Origin: Planctomycetota bacterium
GTDB lineage: Bacteria > Planctomycetota > Phycisphaerae > Phycisphaerales > SM1A02
Assembly (NCBI GenBank): GCA_014381305.1
Contig: JACNLW010000056.1
Location: forward strand, 1-41,198
Length of the DNA stretch: 41,198 bases
Reading direction: 5' to 3'
Part shown: in pieces, positions 8,584 to 16,683 of the stretch
Layout: every line of letters starts with the position of its first letter
Numbering within the stretch: position 1 is the stretch's first letter
Translations under genes and position numbers: made by a program
Notes under the pieces: generated by a model
Databases searched by the model: none
Seen by the model: only the letters and a program-made list of their open reading frames with translations
Told to the model about the DNA's origin: nothing

Positions 8584-10092
8584 ATGGGTTTTCGCTGCTT
8601 ACAATCATGTTCATTTTTAATTGCGTTGTGCATTACAACTTCATTTTTGTACGCTGGCACAAGTGCAGACTATACCGAAGCAGCATTGCGTAAACTTAAG
8701 ACAGCAACGCAGCAACAACGTAACGGCGAGCATCTCGCAAACCTTAGTGCGTTACGTAGTTTGCATGACCCAGCACTCAAACCATTTTTCTACAATCTGG
8801 TGCAACATAATACGTGGTCAATTCAAGTGCACGCAGTGCTTGGACTTGCAGAATTAAGCGAAGATGGTCTTATTGATCCTTGGCTCGTGCAACAAGTTTC
8901 TCCCCTTGCACGTGAACAATTGATTATTAAATCATTGCGTGACAATCTGTTTTCTTTGGAAAGCATTCAATCGCTACTCGATTGGTCACTGCTTGAACCG
9001 AATCCAACACTCCTACTTGTTGCCGACCTACACTCTAAAGGACTTCCTCCAGATCCAGAAACAATTAAGGAGCTGGTGAACAATTCTGATTTAGGAATTG
9101 CTACAGCCGCATCACTCCTCTCAGAAAATTCAAAAACAATCTCTGAAGTGATGAACCGGTTTCGGCGTGGCACATCAAGAGAAAGAAGAATTGCGTTAAC
9201 ACAAGTACTCCAAATTATTCAACAATATGGAACTCTCTCTGCTACGCAATGGCTTGTGACTCTTTTGGAATCACCAACATTTAAACTATCAGACAGAGAT
9301 TTACAACACGCACTTTCTACGTTGTTAAAACATGATCCAACTGTCGGAATGGAACATTGGAATGATAAACTTCCATCAGAACCTAGCAAACTCGAACAAG
9401 TTCGCTTTGTGTTGATGCTCATGGATGCAGAGATTCAACTTGACGAAGATATTGCAAAAAAACTTCACATCAGCACACAAGATGGCATTCCTTATGCGTT
9501 ATATCTCGCAGGTATTGAATCTCCGGAGAACCTTCCTGACAGTGACGCATACACGCAGTTGCTTTTAGATTTAGCGAATCGGGGACACTCTCGTTCTACA
9601 GAATGGGTGTTCAAACAAGTCAAAAAAATTCCATCTCAAAACGCAGAATCATTTTACACCTCCCTTGCAATGTTGCCAGAAGACGAGAATGCTGCGAATG
9701 CAAAAAGGCGCAACCTTGCTGTCATTTCTTTTCAAGAACTTCTTCATATAAATCCAAAACATGCATTAGGTTTGCTTCGGTCAGCCAAGGACGACAGTCA
9801 GCAACAAGAACTGATGTTGCTTGCGATGCTACAGCAGCAATGCAACGAGCTTCTCGAAAGAGAAGTCACCTCAATACGGCGTATCGGTGTTGGGCGCCCT
9901 GATGCCATGGCACTGCTACTTGCAGCACGAGGTACAAGCCCATTATCTGAAAGTGACCAACGATTGCTTGGTCTTATTGCTGCAAGCGGAGCAGCAATTG
10001 GAAGCCCACTTGAAACACAAGCCGCTTGGTTGTACCTTCGCCGCATGGGCATGACTGAGCAAGCGCTTGCCGCCGCCACTACTTCCCCATAG
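8584..10092 (+). CDS. Secreted or anchored helical-repeat protein of unknown function
   Basis: A 502-residue protein. The chosen ATG 8584 begins a signal peptide (MGFRCLQSCSFLIALCITTSFLYAG); the frame is open upstream to 8458, but that part is Cys/Trp-rich and not protein-like. The mature part is almost wholly alpha-helical and shows HEAT/TPR-like alternation (LANLSALRSLHDPALKPFF, WSIQVHAVLGLAELSEDGL, ESIQSLLDWSLLEPN), suggesting a curved scaffold for protein binding in the periplasm or at the surface. No catalytic motif is seen. It lies 145 bases after dnaA and 9 bases before the DegT-fold gene, so these two are probably cotranscribed. Confidence 0.7.
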   Translation: MGFRCLQSCSFLIALCITTSFLYAGTSADYTEAALRKLKTATQQQRNGEHLANLSALRSLHDPALKPFFYNLVQHNTWSIQVHAVLGLAELSEDGLIDPWLVQQVSPLAREQLIIKSLRDNLFSLESIQSLLDWSLLEPNPTLLLVADLHSKGLPPDPETIKELVNNSDLGIATAASLLSENSKTISEVMNRFRRGTSRERRIALTQVLQIIQQYGTLSATQWLVTLLESPTFKLSDRDLQHALSTLLKHDPTVGMEHWNDKLPSEPSKLEQVRFVLMLMDAEIQLDEDIAKKLHISTQDGIPYALYLAGIESPENLPDSDAYTQLLLDLANRGHSRSTEWVFKQVKKIPSQNAESFYTSLAMLPEDENAANAKRRNLAVISFQELLHINPKHALGLLRSAKDDSQQQELMLLAMLQQQCNELLEREVTSIRRIGVGRPDAMALLLAARGTSPLSESDQRLLGLIAASGAAIGSPLETQAAWLYLRRMGMTEQALAAATTSP

Positions 10093-10101
10093 GAATTTAC
10101 T

Positions 10102-11274
10102 TTGTCAACCAAAATCCCTCTTAGTTGCGCAGACATAACTGATAGCGAAATTCACGCTGCATCCGATGCCCTTCGTGGCGAAACTCATTCTCTTGGACCT
10201 TGGACTAGGCGATTTGAAACTGCCGTTGCTTCACAAGCAAATGGTTCGTTTGGTATTGCTTTTTCATCTGCACAATCTGCAATGCAAACTGCGCTTGAAG
10301 CCCTTGGCGTAAAAAAAGGTGACGAAGTCATAGTTCCAACGTTTGATTCTCCTTCTACAACTGCCTGCGTCATACGTCTTGGAGCAATTCCGATCTTTGC
10401 AGATTGCGATGCGAGATCACTGAACTGTGATGCAGATGATGTTGCATCTAAGATAACTTCGAAGACGAAGGTGATTGTTACATCTCACGTATTCGGAAAC
10501 CCAACCGGCATCGAGGCAATTGCTAAGGTTGCCATGAAAAATGAAATACATTTACTCGAAGATGCAGGACAAGCAATTGGGAGTGTAGTGAACGCGAGAC
10601 CTGCAGGGTCATTCGGACGGGTCGCAGTCTTCGCATTTCACTCTACAACGCAGTTGACGAGCCTTGAAGGCGGCGTCATTGTCACTGATGATGACAGACT
10701 TGCCTCATCGTGCCAATCCCAAAGAAATCATGGGCTTTCGTCCGACCCACTCCACTCTTCCGAAGAACTACATCAAGTAAGAACCGACGAACGATTGGTT
10801 TCTTTAGGACATAGTTTTAGATTAAGCGAAGTACATGCAGCAATCGGCGCGACCCAGATGAAACGTATGGATGGAATTTTGGAACGCCGAAGCAGAGTCG
10901 CTGATTGGTATACACAAAAACTCGGCGGCAACGGTGATGTCATGTGCCCAACATTCGATCCAGATCAAGTACGCATGAGTTGGGATGGCTACGTCATTCG
11001 TTTAAGTGACAAGTATGATCAAGATGATCGTGATCACATCATCCGAGGCCTCCACCGCCACGAGATTGGAGCGGCTGATTATTTCAGACCTGTGCATACA
11101 CTTCCGCCTGTGAAAAAAGCTGTAAAAGTAGAGACACAATGTCCTGTTGCCGAGTCAATCTCTTCCCGCACATTAGCGTTGCCATTCTTTACTTCGATGA
11201 CAATTCGAGAAGTTGACATCGTGTGTCAAACATTAGAACTCATGATGACACGCTCGACGTTTGCTGAAGGTTGA
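10102..11274 (+). CDS. DegT/DnrJ/EryC1/StrS-fold protein lacking the PLP lysine
   Basis: A 390-residue protein with the fold type I layout of sugar aminotransferases that act on nucleotide-linked keto sugars. The start is TTG 10102 with AGGA about 7 bases upstream. Conserved features include FSSAQSAMQTALEALG (cofactor phosphate site, near 54-69), GDEVIVPTFDSPST, LLEDAGQAIG with the pyridine-N aspartate (about 154), and FHSTTQLTSLEGGVIVT. In active enzymes the last motif reads FHxxK...EGG; here the lysine position (about 183) is Thr (codon ACG). The normal internal aldimine therefore cannot form. It may be a dehydratase-like variant such as ColD (His there), a non-catalytic binding protein, or inactive. 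It ends one base from the convergent FliF-like gene. Confidence 0.85.
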   Translation: MSTKIPLSCADITDSEIHAASDALRGETHSLGPWTRRFETAVASQANGSFGIAFSSAQSAMQTALEALGVKKGDEVIVPTFDSPSTTACVIRLGAIPIFADCDARSLNCDADDVASKITSKTKVIVTSHVFGNPTGIEAIAKVAMKNEIHLLEDAGQAIGSVVNARPAGSFGRVAVFAFHSTTQLTSLEGGVIVTDDDRLASSCQSQRNHGLSSDPLHSSEELHQVRTDERLVSLGHSFRLSEVHAAIGATQMKRMDGILERRSRVADWYTQKLGGNGDVMCPTFDPDQVRMSWDGYVIRLSDKYDQDDRDHIIRGLHRHEIGAADYFRPVHTLPPVKKAVKVETQCPVAESISSRTLALPFFTSMTIREVDIVCQTLELMMTRSTFAEG

Positions 11275-11275
11275 A

Positions 11276-12400
11276 TCAACCGCAATGCACTAGATCGGGT
11301 GATTTTCGATTTGGAATTTCTATGAGAGGAGTCATCTCTGATTCTGTTATTTCTTCAAGAATCATGTCACGTCTTGCGCCTCGCAGTGAATCAATTGCAA
11401 CACGTGCATCTCTATGTGGCAACGATAAAATGAACGCAACTTCTTCAGAAACAGACATCGCCTGCACTGGGAGTGCTTCCGATTCACGCTTACGCCGGCG
11501 AACAGTAACGCCTGAAAGAAACAAAGCAATCAAACCTAAAACCATTGCCCACTGTTTGGCAGATGATTCAGCTGCCTCAGGTTCACCTCCAACAATGGCA
11601 ACATCGTGAACAACTGATATTTCAACAAGTGATCCTGGGGCAGCACCATCGGCAATATGCAAAATGTTTTCCATGACTGTTTCGACATTGCCAACTTGCG
11701 ATGCTCGCAGGGTTACCCACGACCTTGGAAGAGTCAATCGTACAAGAGGTCGCTTGTTTTCTATCCAAGGGATAAAAAGTTCGCCTTCTGGCGGGGTAAC
11801 CATGTCTACTTGGACTGTTGCAACATTCAAACCGATCGCACTCGCTACAGCGATTCGAACGCTTTCACTATTTAACTGTGGTGAAGAAATTGGTTGATCC
11901 TCCCCAGTACAAATCAAACCGTCTCGATTATCTATAACAGTCACATCTTCGACCAGCAAATTTGACACACTGCTAGCAACCAGTTTCGTTACAGATGCAA
12001 TTTCATCCAAACTAAGCCTTGCATCTGTCGCTGGCGTCACTGTAACGCACGCTGTAGACGGTACATATCGATGCCCAAGACCTTTGCTTTCCTGCAGAGA
12101 AAGGACAACTTGCGCCTGAGTTATTCCTGATAGCCCCTCGATCAATGATGTCAATTCACCTTGCAATGCAAGCCGCCTGTCATTTCTTTGCTCTGCCATT
12201 GACTTTGGGACCATTTTTCCCCAGATTGATTCTTCAGGTTCAACCTCTACAAATGCAAATTCTTGGGAAGTTTCAGATTCCGGTTCACTTTCCCAATTCA
12301 CCATCCACAGAATACCCAGAGTGAATGCAATAGCACAAACCACGCCGAAAATTCGAGCACCGTTGAATTGTCTAGCCGCCATGGGCGAACCGTCTTTCAC
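11276..12400 (-). CDS. FliF/YscJ-like two-TM protein with FliG-like tail
   Basis: A 374-residue protein starting at GTG 12400 (GAGAGGA ribosome site; ATG 12382 is an alternative). A membrane helix lies at about 16-34 and a second at 283-300. Residues 81-165 resemble the ring-building motif of FliF/YscJ proteins: ELTSLIEGLSGITQAQVVLSL, a TACVTVTP strand, LSLDEIASVTKLVASSVSNL and DVTVIDN. A second strand-helix-strand unit follows (RLTLPRSWVTLRA to SLVEISVVHDV). The C-terminal cytoplasmic part (SEEVAFILSLPHRDARVAI, about 318-350) looks like a FliG/MgtE-N helix pair. FliF is usually ~550 residues, so this is a short relative. No flagellar or secretion gene is nearby; a membrane ring is inferred only. 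Confidence 0.65.
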   Translation of the reverse strand: MKDGSPMAARQFNGARIFGVVCAIAFTLGILWMVNWESEPESETSQEFAFVEVEPEESIWGKMVPKSMAEQRNDRRLALQGELTSLIEGLSGITQAQVVLSLQESKGLGHRYVPSTACVTVTPATDARLSLDEIASVTKLVASSVSNLLVEDVTVIDNRDGLICTGEDQPISSPQLNSESVRIAVASAIGLNVATVQVDMVTPPEGELFIPWIENKRPLVRLTLPRSWVTLRASQVGNVETVMENILHIADGAAPGSLVEISVVHDVAIVGGEPEAAESSAKQWAMVLGLIALFLSGVTVRRRKRESEALPVQAMSVSEEVAFILSLPHRDARVAIDSLRGARRDMILEEITESEMTPLIEIPNRKSPDLVHCG

Positions 12401-12506
12401 GAATCATCCTCTCCGTGCAAGCAACAAGAATAGACTTGTGCAAACAGACAATTTGACTTCGCATCCGTGCGCAGTCAGTACCCGTTTATCGGCTCAAAGG
12501 AGGGTT

Positions 12507-13457
12507 TTACCCGTCATTTTTTTTAATGTTTTTTGGTTTGCGACTCAGAATTAACATCAACACAACAAAAAAGATAACCGTTGTGACGATCATCATCGTC
12601 AATTCAATGGCTTCGACGCTGCCATATTGCTCCGAAAGATCTACAGGTTCTGTTCTCTTGCCAGAAGGCCAACCAATACTAAAAGCAGTCGAAGTACCGT
12701 TTCGCTCTACTCCAAGCACATGCAATCCATCGCTATCAACAACCGACCAGCGACCAGAAGGCTTAGAAAAGGATGAGATTTTCATTTGCTTCCCTTGTTG
12801 GAGTCCGATGATTTCAACCAGATCATCATGCGTCGTAATCAAAAGTGGCCAACCGTCGTGTACTACGAGATCTTGCAATTCTCCATTGATCTCATGCTTC
12901 TCACCTGCTTGCCACGATCCATCCTTCAAGGTGTAGAGGGTGACGATGTTCATATTTGAAACGGCACCTATCAAATTGCTGCCTTGCATTGCAACATGTG
13001 CATCATCGCCAGTGAGTTCAGAAGTTATCGCTAGACCCTTCATGTCAAAGCACTGCACCCCACCATTATCAATAACGAATACCGGCTCATCCTGCATAAA
13101 GACGAGATCACGAACCAATCCCTGTATTTCAAGTGGAGTTACGGCAGTTGCTCTGCCTCGAGGAACTGTTCGCAGATCTCCTGTTGCCTGATTTTCAACA
13201 AGTCTCGCACGATAAAGTATTGGCGGATCACTATCTCCAACAAACCATAAGGTTTGGCCGTGCATTGCAAGCGCAATTGGTCTCTTTGCGAGTGGAAGAA
13301 CAACTTGAAATGTATCTTGGTCAATTTGATGGCAGAGTTCATGCTGCGGGCCAATCATTCCCGGCTCGGTGTCACGGACAAACCAAACTCCTGCATCATT
13401 CCCTGTCGCCATCAACGGTTGTGTTGCAAGAACACTTGCAAGCACAAAAGATATCAT
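12507..13457 (-). CDS. Secreted protein with C-terminal membrane anchor
   Basis: A 316-residue protein with a short signal sequence (MISFVLASVLATQPLMATG), an extracytoplasmic part of repeated short beta strands (VWFVRDTEPG, LWFVGDSDPPILYR, LVFMQDEPVFVIDNGG, WPLLITTHDDLVEI, GLHVLGVERNG) and a C-terminal membrane helix near 288-306 followed by a basic tail RKPKNIKKNDG. The strand pattern suggests a beta-propeller facing outward. It starts inside the stop of the upstream lipoprotein gene (4-base ATGA overlap), so it belongs to the same operon. No family is recognised. Confidence 0.75.
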   Translation of the reverse strand: MISFVLASVLATQPLMATGNDAGVWFVRDTEPGMIGPQHELCHQIDQDTFQVVLPLAKRPIALAMHGQTLWFVGDSDPPILYRARLVENQATGDLRTVPRGRATAVTPLEIQGLVRDLVFMQDEPVFVIDNGGVQCFDMKGLAITSELTGDDAHVAMQGSNLIGAVSNMNIVTLYTLKDGSWQAGEKHEINGELQDLVVHDGWPLLITTHDDLVEIIGLQQGKQMKISSFSKPSGRWSVVDSDGLHVLGVERNGTSTAFSIGWPSGKRTEPVDLSEQYGSVEAIELTMMIVTTVIFFVVLMLILSRKPKNIKKNDG

Positions 13458-14233
13458 TGTGCCAACCCAGTCGTTTTGATTGGTTTTAGTGCTCTTTGGA
13501 GAAATTTCAAATCGAACACTCTGTCCATTCGCTCTTCATTTGTGTCAGTAGAAATCCACGCAAAATCTATTTTTGTCATTGCATCTTCTGTCGTGCTTTT
13601 AATATCAATTAACCCACCAGTGACCGGCCAAACCAATCTGTTTTTGTCCATCAATTCAACTTTGATGCCTTTGCGATGCAACGCTGAAATGTGATGGAGT
13701 TCGTCTGATACTTCTATCTCAAGAACGCGGTGTGTTGTTGGGTCAAACGTTGCAATCCATGTGCGTTCATTTGTTTGCACAGTGACAACTCCCTTCTTCA
13801 TTGTCATGTCCCCATTTGGTAATGGGTTTAATCCAAGCAAGACTAGGGTGTCGAGAATATCTGAAAAAATAACATCTTTTTGGTTTATTGATAATGTTGT
13901 TTCATCACCAAGCATGTCAAACATCCAATGGTTTTGTTCATCGCCGCCCATCCAAATCAGAACCTCACCTGCTTTAGAAACTCGGAGTGAAATAGAATTC
14001 CCCAACCGCCAAAAATCGAAATCGCCTTGCACCCGATGTAATCCATCATCATCACGCCAATGAAATTCGATGACACCTCGTCCAACCAACGCATTGAACA
14101 GCGCTGTTCTGCTCTTTTGTTGTGCTCTGATTTCTTCGGGTGTACTACTTTTTGGATGTGATGTTGTGGCACTTTTCTGTCCACAAGAAGCCATCACGAT
14201 GAAAAAAAAACAAAAAATTACCCGCAACATCAC
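13454..14233 (-). CDS. Lipoprotein of unknown function
   Basis: A 259-residue lipoprotein. The N-terminus MMLRVIFCFFFIVMASCGQK has a lipobox with Cys at residue 17, so it is anchored to a membrane by lipid. The mature part looks like an antiparallel beta sheet (IEFHWRDDDGLHRVQGDFDFW, NSISLRVSKAGEVLIWMG, VTVQTNERTWIATFD, RVLEIEVSDE), which suggests a LolA/LolB-type half-barrel; this is only a fold guess. It overlaps the genes on both sides by 4 bases and so is translationally coupled. Confidence 0.75.
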   Translation of the reverse strand: MMLRVIFCFFFIVMASCGQKSATTSHPKSSTPEEIRAQQKSRTALFNALVGRGVIEFHWRDDDGLHRVQGDFDFWRLGNSISLRVSKAGEVLIWMGGDEQNHWMFDMLGDETTLSINQKDVIFSDILDTLVLLGLNPLPNGDMTMKKGVVTVQTNERTWIATFDPTTHRVLEIEVSDELHHISALHRKGIKVELMDKNRLVWPVTGGLIDIKSTTEDAMTKIDFAWISTDTNEERMDRVFDLKFLQRALKPIKTTGLAQ

Positions 14234-14745
14234 ATGTCGCCTTGCAATAAATCGCTCAATTGGTCAGAAAGTCCATGAATTTCATCTTCTTGAATACCCG
14301 GATTATGCACTTTTGCCACTGCTCCATCGGTTCCTGACCATCGCAAAAGCCACGTTTCACCACCCTCTGCTTCCTCGCGACCTACAAGTTTCAGCTTCCT
14401 TTTTCGGAGTAAAACGAGTGCAATGATGTACCTGAAAGCAATTCTTTGAGGCCGATCATCACCTTCGAGACGTTCAAATAGATCTACTAAAACTGCCTCA
14501 TCGATGACAATATCGGGCTTTTTACCCTCTTCAGGGGTGATATATCGCCAATGACTAAATAATCGATCTGGCCGTTTCCCCTGCTCCCATGCCTCGATGG
14601 AATAGTCAAATCGTTCGAATCCCTCATCCTCTTCCCGCTCGCTGAGCGCAGCGATTGCAGGGGTCGCATGGGGGATTTCTTCGCCAGTTGCCGCGCACTT
14701 GCCTGTTGGGCGAGAGACGCCTTGTGAACTTCCAAATCGTGCCAT
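14230..14745 (-). CDS. Conserved-looking small cytoplasmic protein, first gene of the FliF-like cluster
   Basis: A 171-residue soluble protein with no signal or membrane segment. The N-terminus carries a KCAATGEEI motif, which could be half of a metal site. Then come an acidic linker, a WRYITPEEG segment and the helical part AVLVDLFERLEGDD with RIAFRYIIALVLLRKRKLKLVG, followed by two strands. I do not recognise the family. It starts 41 bases from the divergent cdaA and overlaps the lipoprotein gene by 4 bases. Confidence 0.7.
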   Translation of the reverse strand: MARFGSSQGVSRPTGKCAATGEEIPHATPAIAALSEREEDEGFERFDYSIEAWEQGKRPDRLFSHWRYITPEEGKKPDIVIDEAVLVDLFERLEGDDRPQRIAFRYIIALVLLRKRKLKLVGREEAEGGETWLLRWSGTDGAVAKVHNPGIQEDEIHGLSDQLSDLLQGDM

Positions 14746-14786
14746 AGATGAGAATCCTACGGTATCCGCGTATACTTTGAGTGACT

Positions 14787-15632
14787 ATGGGCTGGAATCT
14801 TTTTGGATACGATGTTTTAGAGACAATTGTCGAGTTACTCGTCATCGGCGTGTGCGTCTTTTTTGCGCTCAGGTTCTTACAAGGAACTCGTGGCGGAGGT
14901 GTCATCAGAGGATTAATTGTCCTCTTTGTACCGCTTGCTATTCTCGTTGCACTTGCAAATACTTCTGGTCATTTCGAGAGACTTAACTTTTTCGCAGAGC
15001 AGTTTGTTACATACGTGTTTCTCTTGTTGATTATTATTTTCCAACCAGAGTTACGACAAGCAGCGATCCGAGTTGGGCAAACTGGTTTGATTGCAAGATT
15101 ACGTAGTTCTTCGTCAGTGGGCAGTTCTACAATTTCTGCAATCAGTGCATCTTCTTCTTACCTCAGCCGTAATCAGTTTGGTGGGCTTATTGCAATCGAA
15201 AGAGAAAATACAACCAACGATCACACTGTTGGTGGACAAGAACTTGATGCGACAATAAGTGAACAACTTCTTACATCAATTTTTTGGCCAAACAATCCAC
15301 TCCACGATTTGGGTGTTGTTGTTCGTGGCGATCGTATCCTGCGAGCATCTTCGCAATTTCCACTTGCTGATGAGTCGATAAAACTTCCGGCAGATCTCGG
15401 TTCGCGGCATCGCGCAGCAGTTGGACTTTCCATGCGATGTGATGCCTTGATCGTGATAATTAGTGAGCAAACTGGTCGAGTCTCTATTGCTGACCACGGG
15501 ACCCTAAGTGTCATTGACCGAGACGAACTAGAAAAAGAGTTACTTTTACGACTTGAGCGCAAACAAGAAGACACAGTAATAAGTGACGTAAATGAACCTG
15601 CGTCACAAATATCGCCGGAATCTGTAGAATGA
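14787..15632 (+). CDS. cdaA: Diadenylate cyclase CdaA with altered DGA motif
   Basis: A 281-residue membrane enzyme of the CdaA/DacA family, which makes c-di-AMP from two ATP. Three membrane helices lie at about 11-30, 38-57 and 69-86, followed by the DisA_N domain. The RHR motif is intact (GSRHRAAVGLS, RHR at 207-209), but the canonical HDGA motif reads HDLGVVV (DLG at 174-176): Gly is replaced by Leu and Ala by Gly, with the metal-binding Asp kept. A -10-like TATACT at 14771-14776 sits just before the ATG and no strong ribosome site is visible, so translation may be nearly leaderless; GTG 14781 is an alternative. It overlaps ybbR by 4 bases. Confidence 0.88.
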   Translation: MGWNLFGYDVLETIVELLVIGVCVFFALRFLQGTRGGGVIRGLIVLFVPLAILVALANTSGHFERLNFFAEQFVTYVFLLLIIIFQPELRQAAIRVGQTGLIARLRSSSSVGSSTISAISASSSYLSRNQFGGLIAIERENTTNDHTVGGQELDATISEQLLTSIFWPNNPLHDLGVVVRGDRILRASSQFPLADESIKLPADLGSRHRAAVGLSMRCDALIVIISEQTGRVSIADHGTLSVIDRDELEKELLLRLERKQEDTVISDVNEPASQISPESVE

Positions 15633-16642
15633 AACGTAGCGACAACACACTAACTTATTTGTTTGTCATAGTTCTTACACTCATGGTGTGGCTTTGGGCA
15701 GCGGGAAACACTAAAACAGACACAATCCTGAATGTTGAAATTTATTTCAGCCCTCCTGAAGGCTCTAATAGTATCATTTCTCCCGCTTCAACAACAGTAA
15801 CCGTAACTTTCCATGGTCCAAATTCAAGTCTTAAATCCGCAAAGGAAGCATGCGCAGATGGACTAACACTTACGGTTCCTACAACAAGCGGAACAACTGA
15901 AATTAGTTTAGCTGCACGCATTGCAGAACTAGACACCATTCGTTCTACTGGTGTTGAAATTTCTGACATCGATCCAAAAACAGTTGACCTGCGTGTCAAT
16001 ACAATGGTTACTGTTGAAGCGTCAGTAGTTCCTGTTCTTAACGGCGTGCAGATCAGTGGAGACATTACTGTTGATCCAGCTACAGTAACACTGCTCATTC
16101 CAAGTTCAATAAGAGACACGCTGCCAGAAGCAATAAAAGTTGAAGCAACACTTCCGCCAAGTGAGCTCGCACTTCTTCAACACGGTGTGATACAAACAAA
16201 AGTCGCTGGAGTGCGACTCCCAGTCCCCCTCAACCTCCCCGGCGTAGTAGTAGAACCAAGTACTGTCTCAATTTCTTTTAGAATACAGTCAAATACTGCA
16301 AAAACTGATGTTGCACAAGTTCGCGTTCTCCTCGCGGGACCCGCCGAAGATTACAGTGGGTACTCCATAGAACTCCCTCGCAAATTTATCTCTAACGTCA
16401 CCATTGAAGCAGATGCTGAACTTATTGAACGAATTGAAAGTGGAAAAACTACGGTGTTTGCAATTGTTCGTCTTGCATCGAGAGATATGGAACTAGGTAT
16501 TGAGCAAAAAACTGTGACTTCATTCTTAGCCATTACAGAAGATGGCAGTGGACACGAAGTAAAAGCCACGCTCGAAGACCCAACTTTATTTAACATTGAA
16601 CTTGAAATAAAACCGGTTGATCCAAAAGAAGTTATAGAGTAA
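15629..16642 (+). CDS. YbbR-domain protein (CdaR-like), partner of CdaA
   Basis: A 337-residue protein with one N-terminal membrane helix (LTYLFVIVLTLMVWLWAAG, about 8-26) and an extracytoplasmic part of repeated beta-rich YbbR domains. Repeated units can be seen around VEASVVPVLNGVQISGDITVDPATVTLLIPSS-like segments and again at VVVEPSTVSISFRIQ. In Firmicutes CdaR regulates CdaA through the membrane, and the 4-base gene overlap here supports the same pairing. The usual third gene glmM is missing: the unit ends here, facing tyrS. Confidence 0.85.
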   Translation: MKRSDNTLTYLFVIVLTLMVWLWAAGNTKTDTILNVEIYFSPPEGSNSIISPASTTVTVTFHGPNSSLKSAKEACADGLTLTVPTTSGTTEISLAARIAELDTIRSTGVEISDIDPKTVDLRVNTMVTVEASVVPVLNGVQISGDITVDPATVTLLIPSSIRDTLPEAIKVEATLPPSELALLQHGVIQTKVAGVRLPVPLNLPGVVVEPSTVSISFRIQSNTAKTDVAQVRVLLAGPAEDYSGYSIELPRKFISNVTIEADAELIERIESGKTTVFAIVRLASRDMELGIEQKTVTSFLAITEDGSGHEVKATLEDPTLFNIELEIKPVDPKEVIE

Positions 16643-16664
16643 TTGCTCGCATCGCGAACGGTTT

Positions 16665-16683
16665 AAGGAACTTGCGGTTCTTT
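16665..16683. terminator. Possible bidirectional terminator between ybbR and tyrS
   Basis: AAGGAAC (16665-16671) can pair with GTTCTTT (16677-16683, one G-T wobble) across a 5-base loop. The stem is weak and overlaps the tyrS stop codon by two bases. It lies between convergent genes, where a terminator is expected. Confidence 0.35.

Noticed and set aside
11276-12400. True flagellar MS-ring protein FliF
   Set aside because: Too short, lacks the full beta-collar part, and no flagellar gene is close; called FliF-like only.
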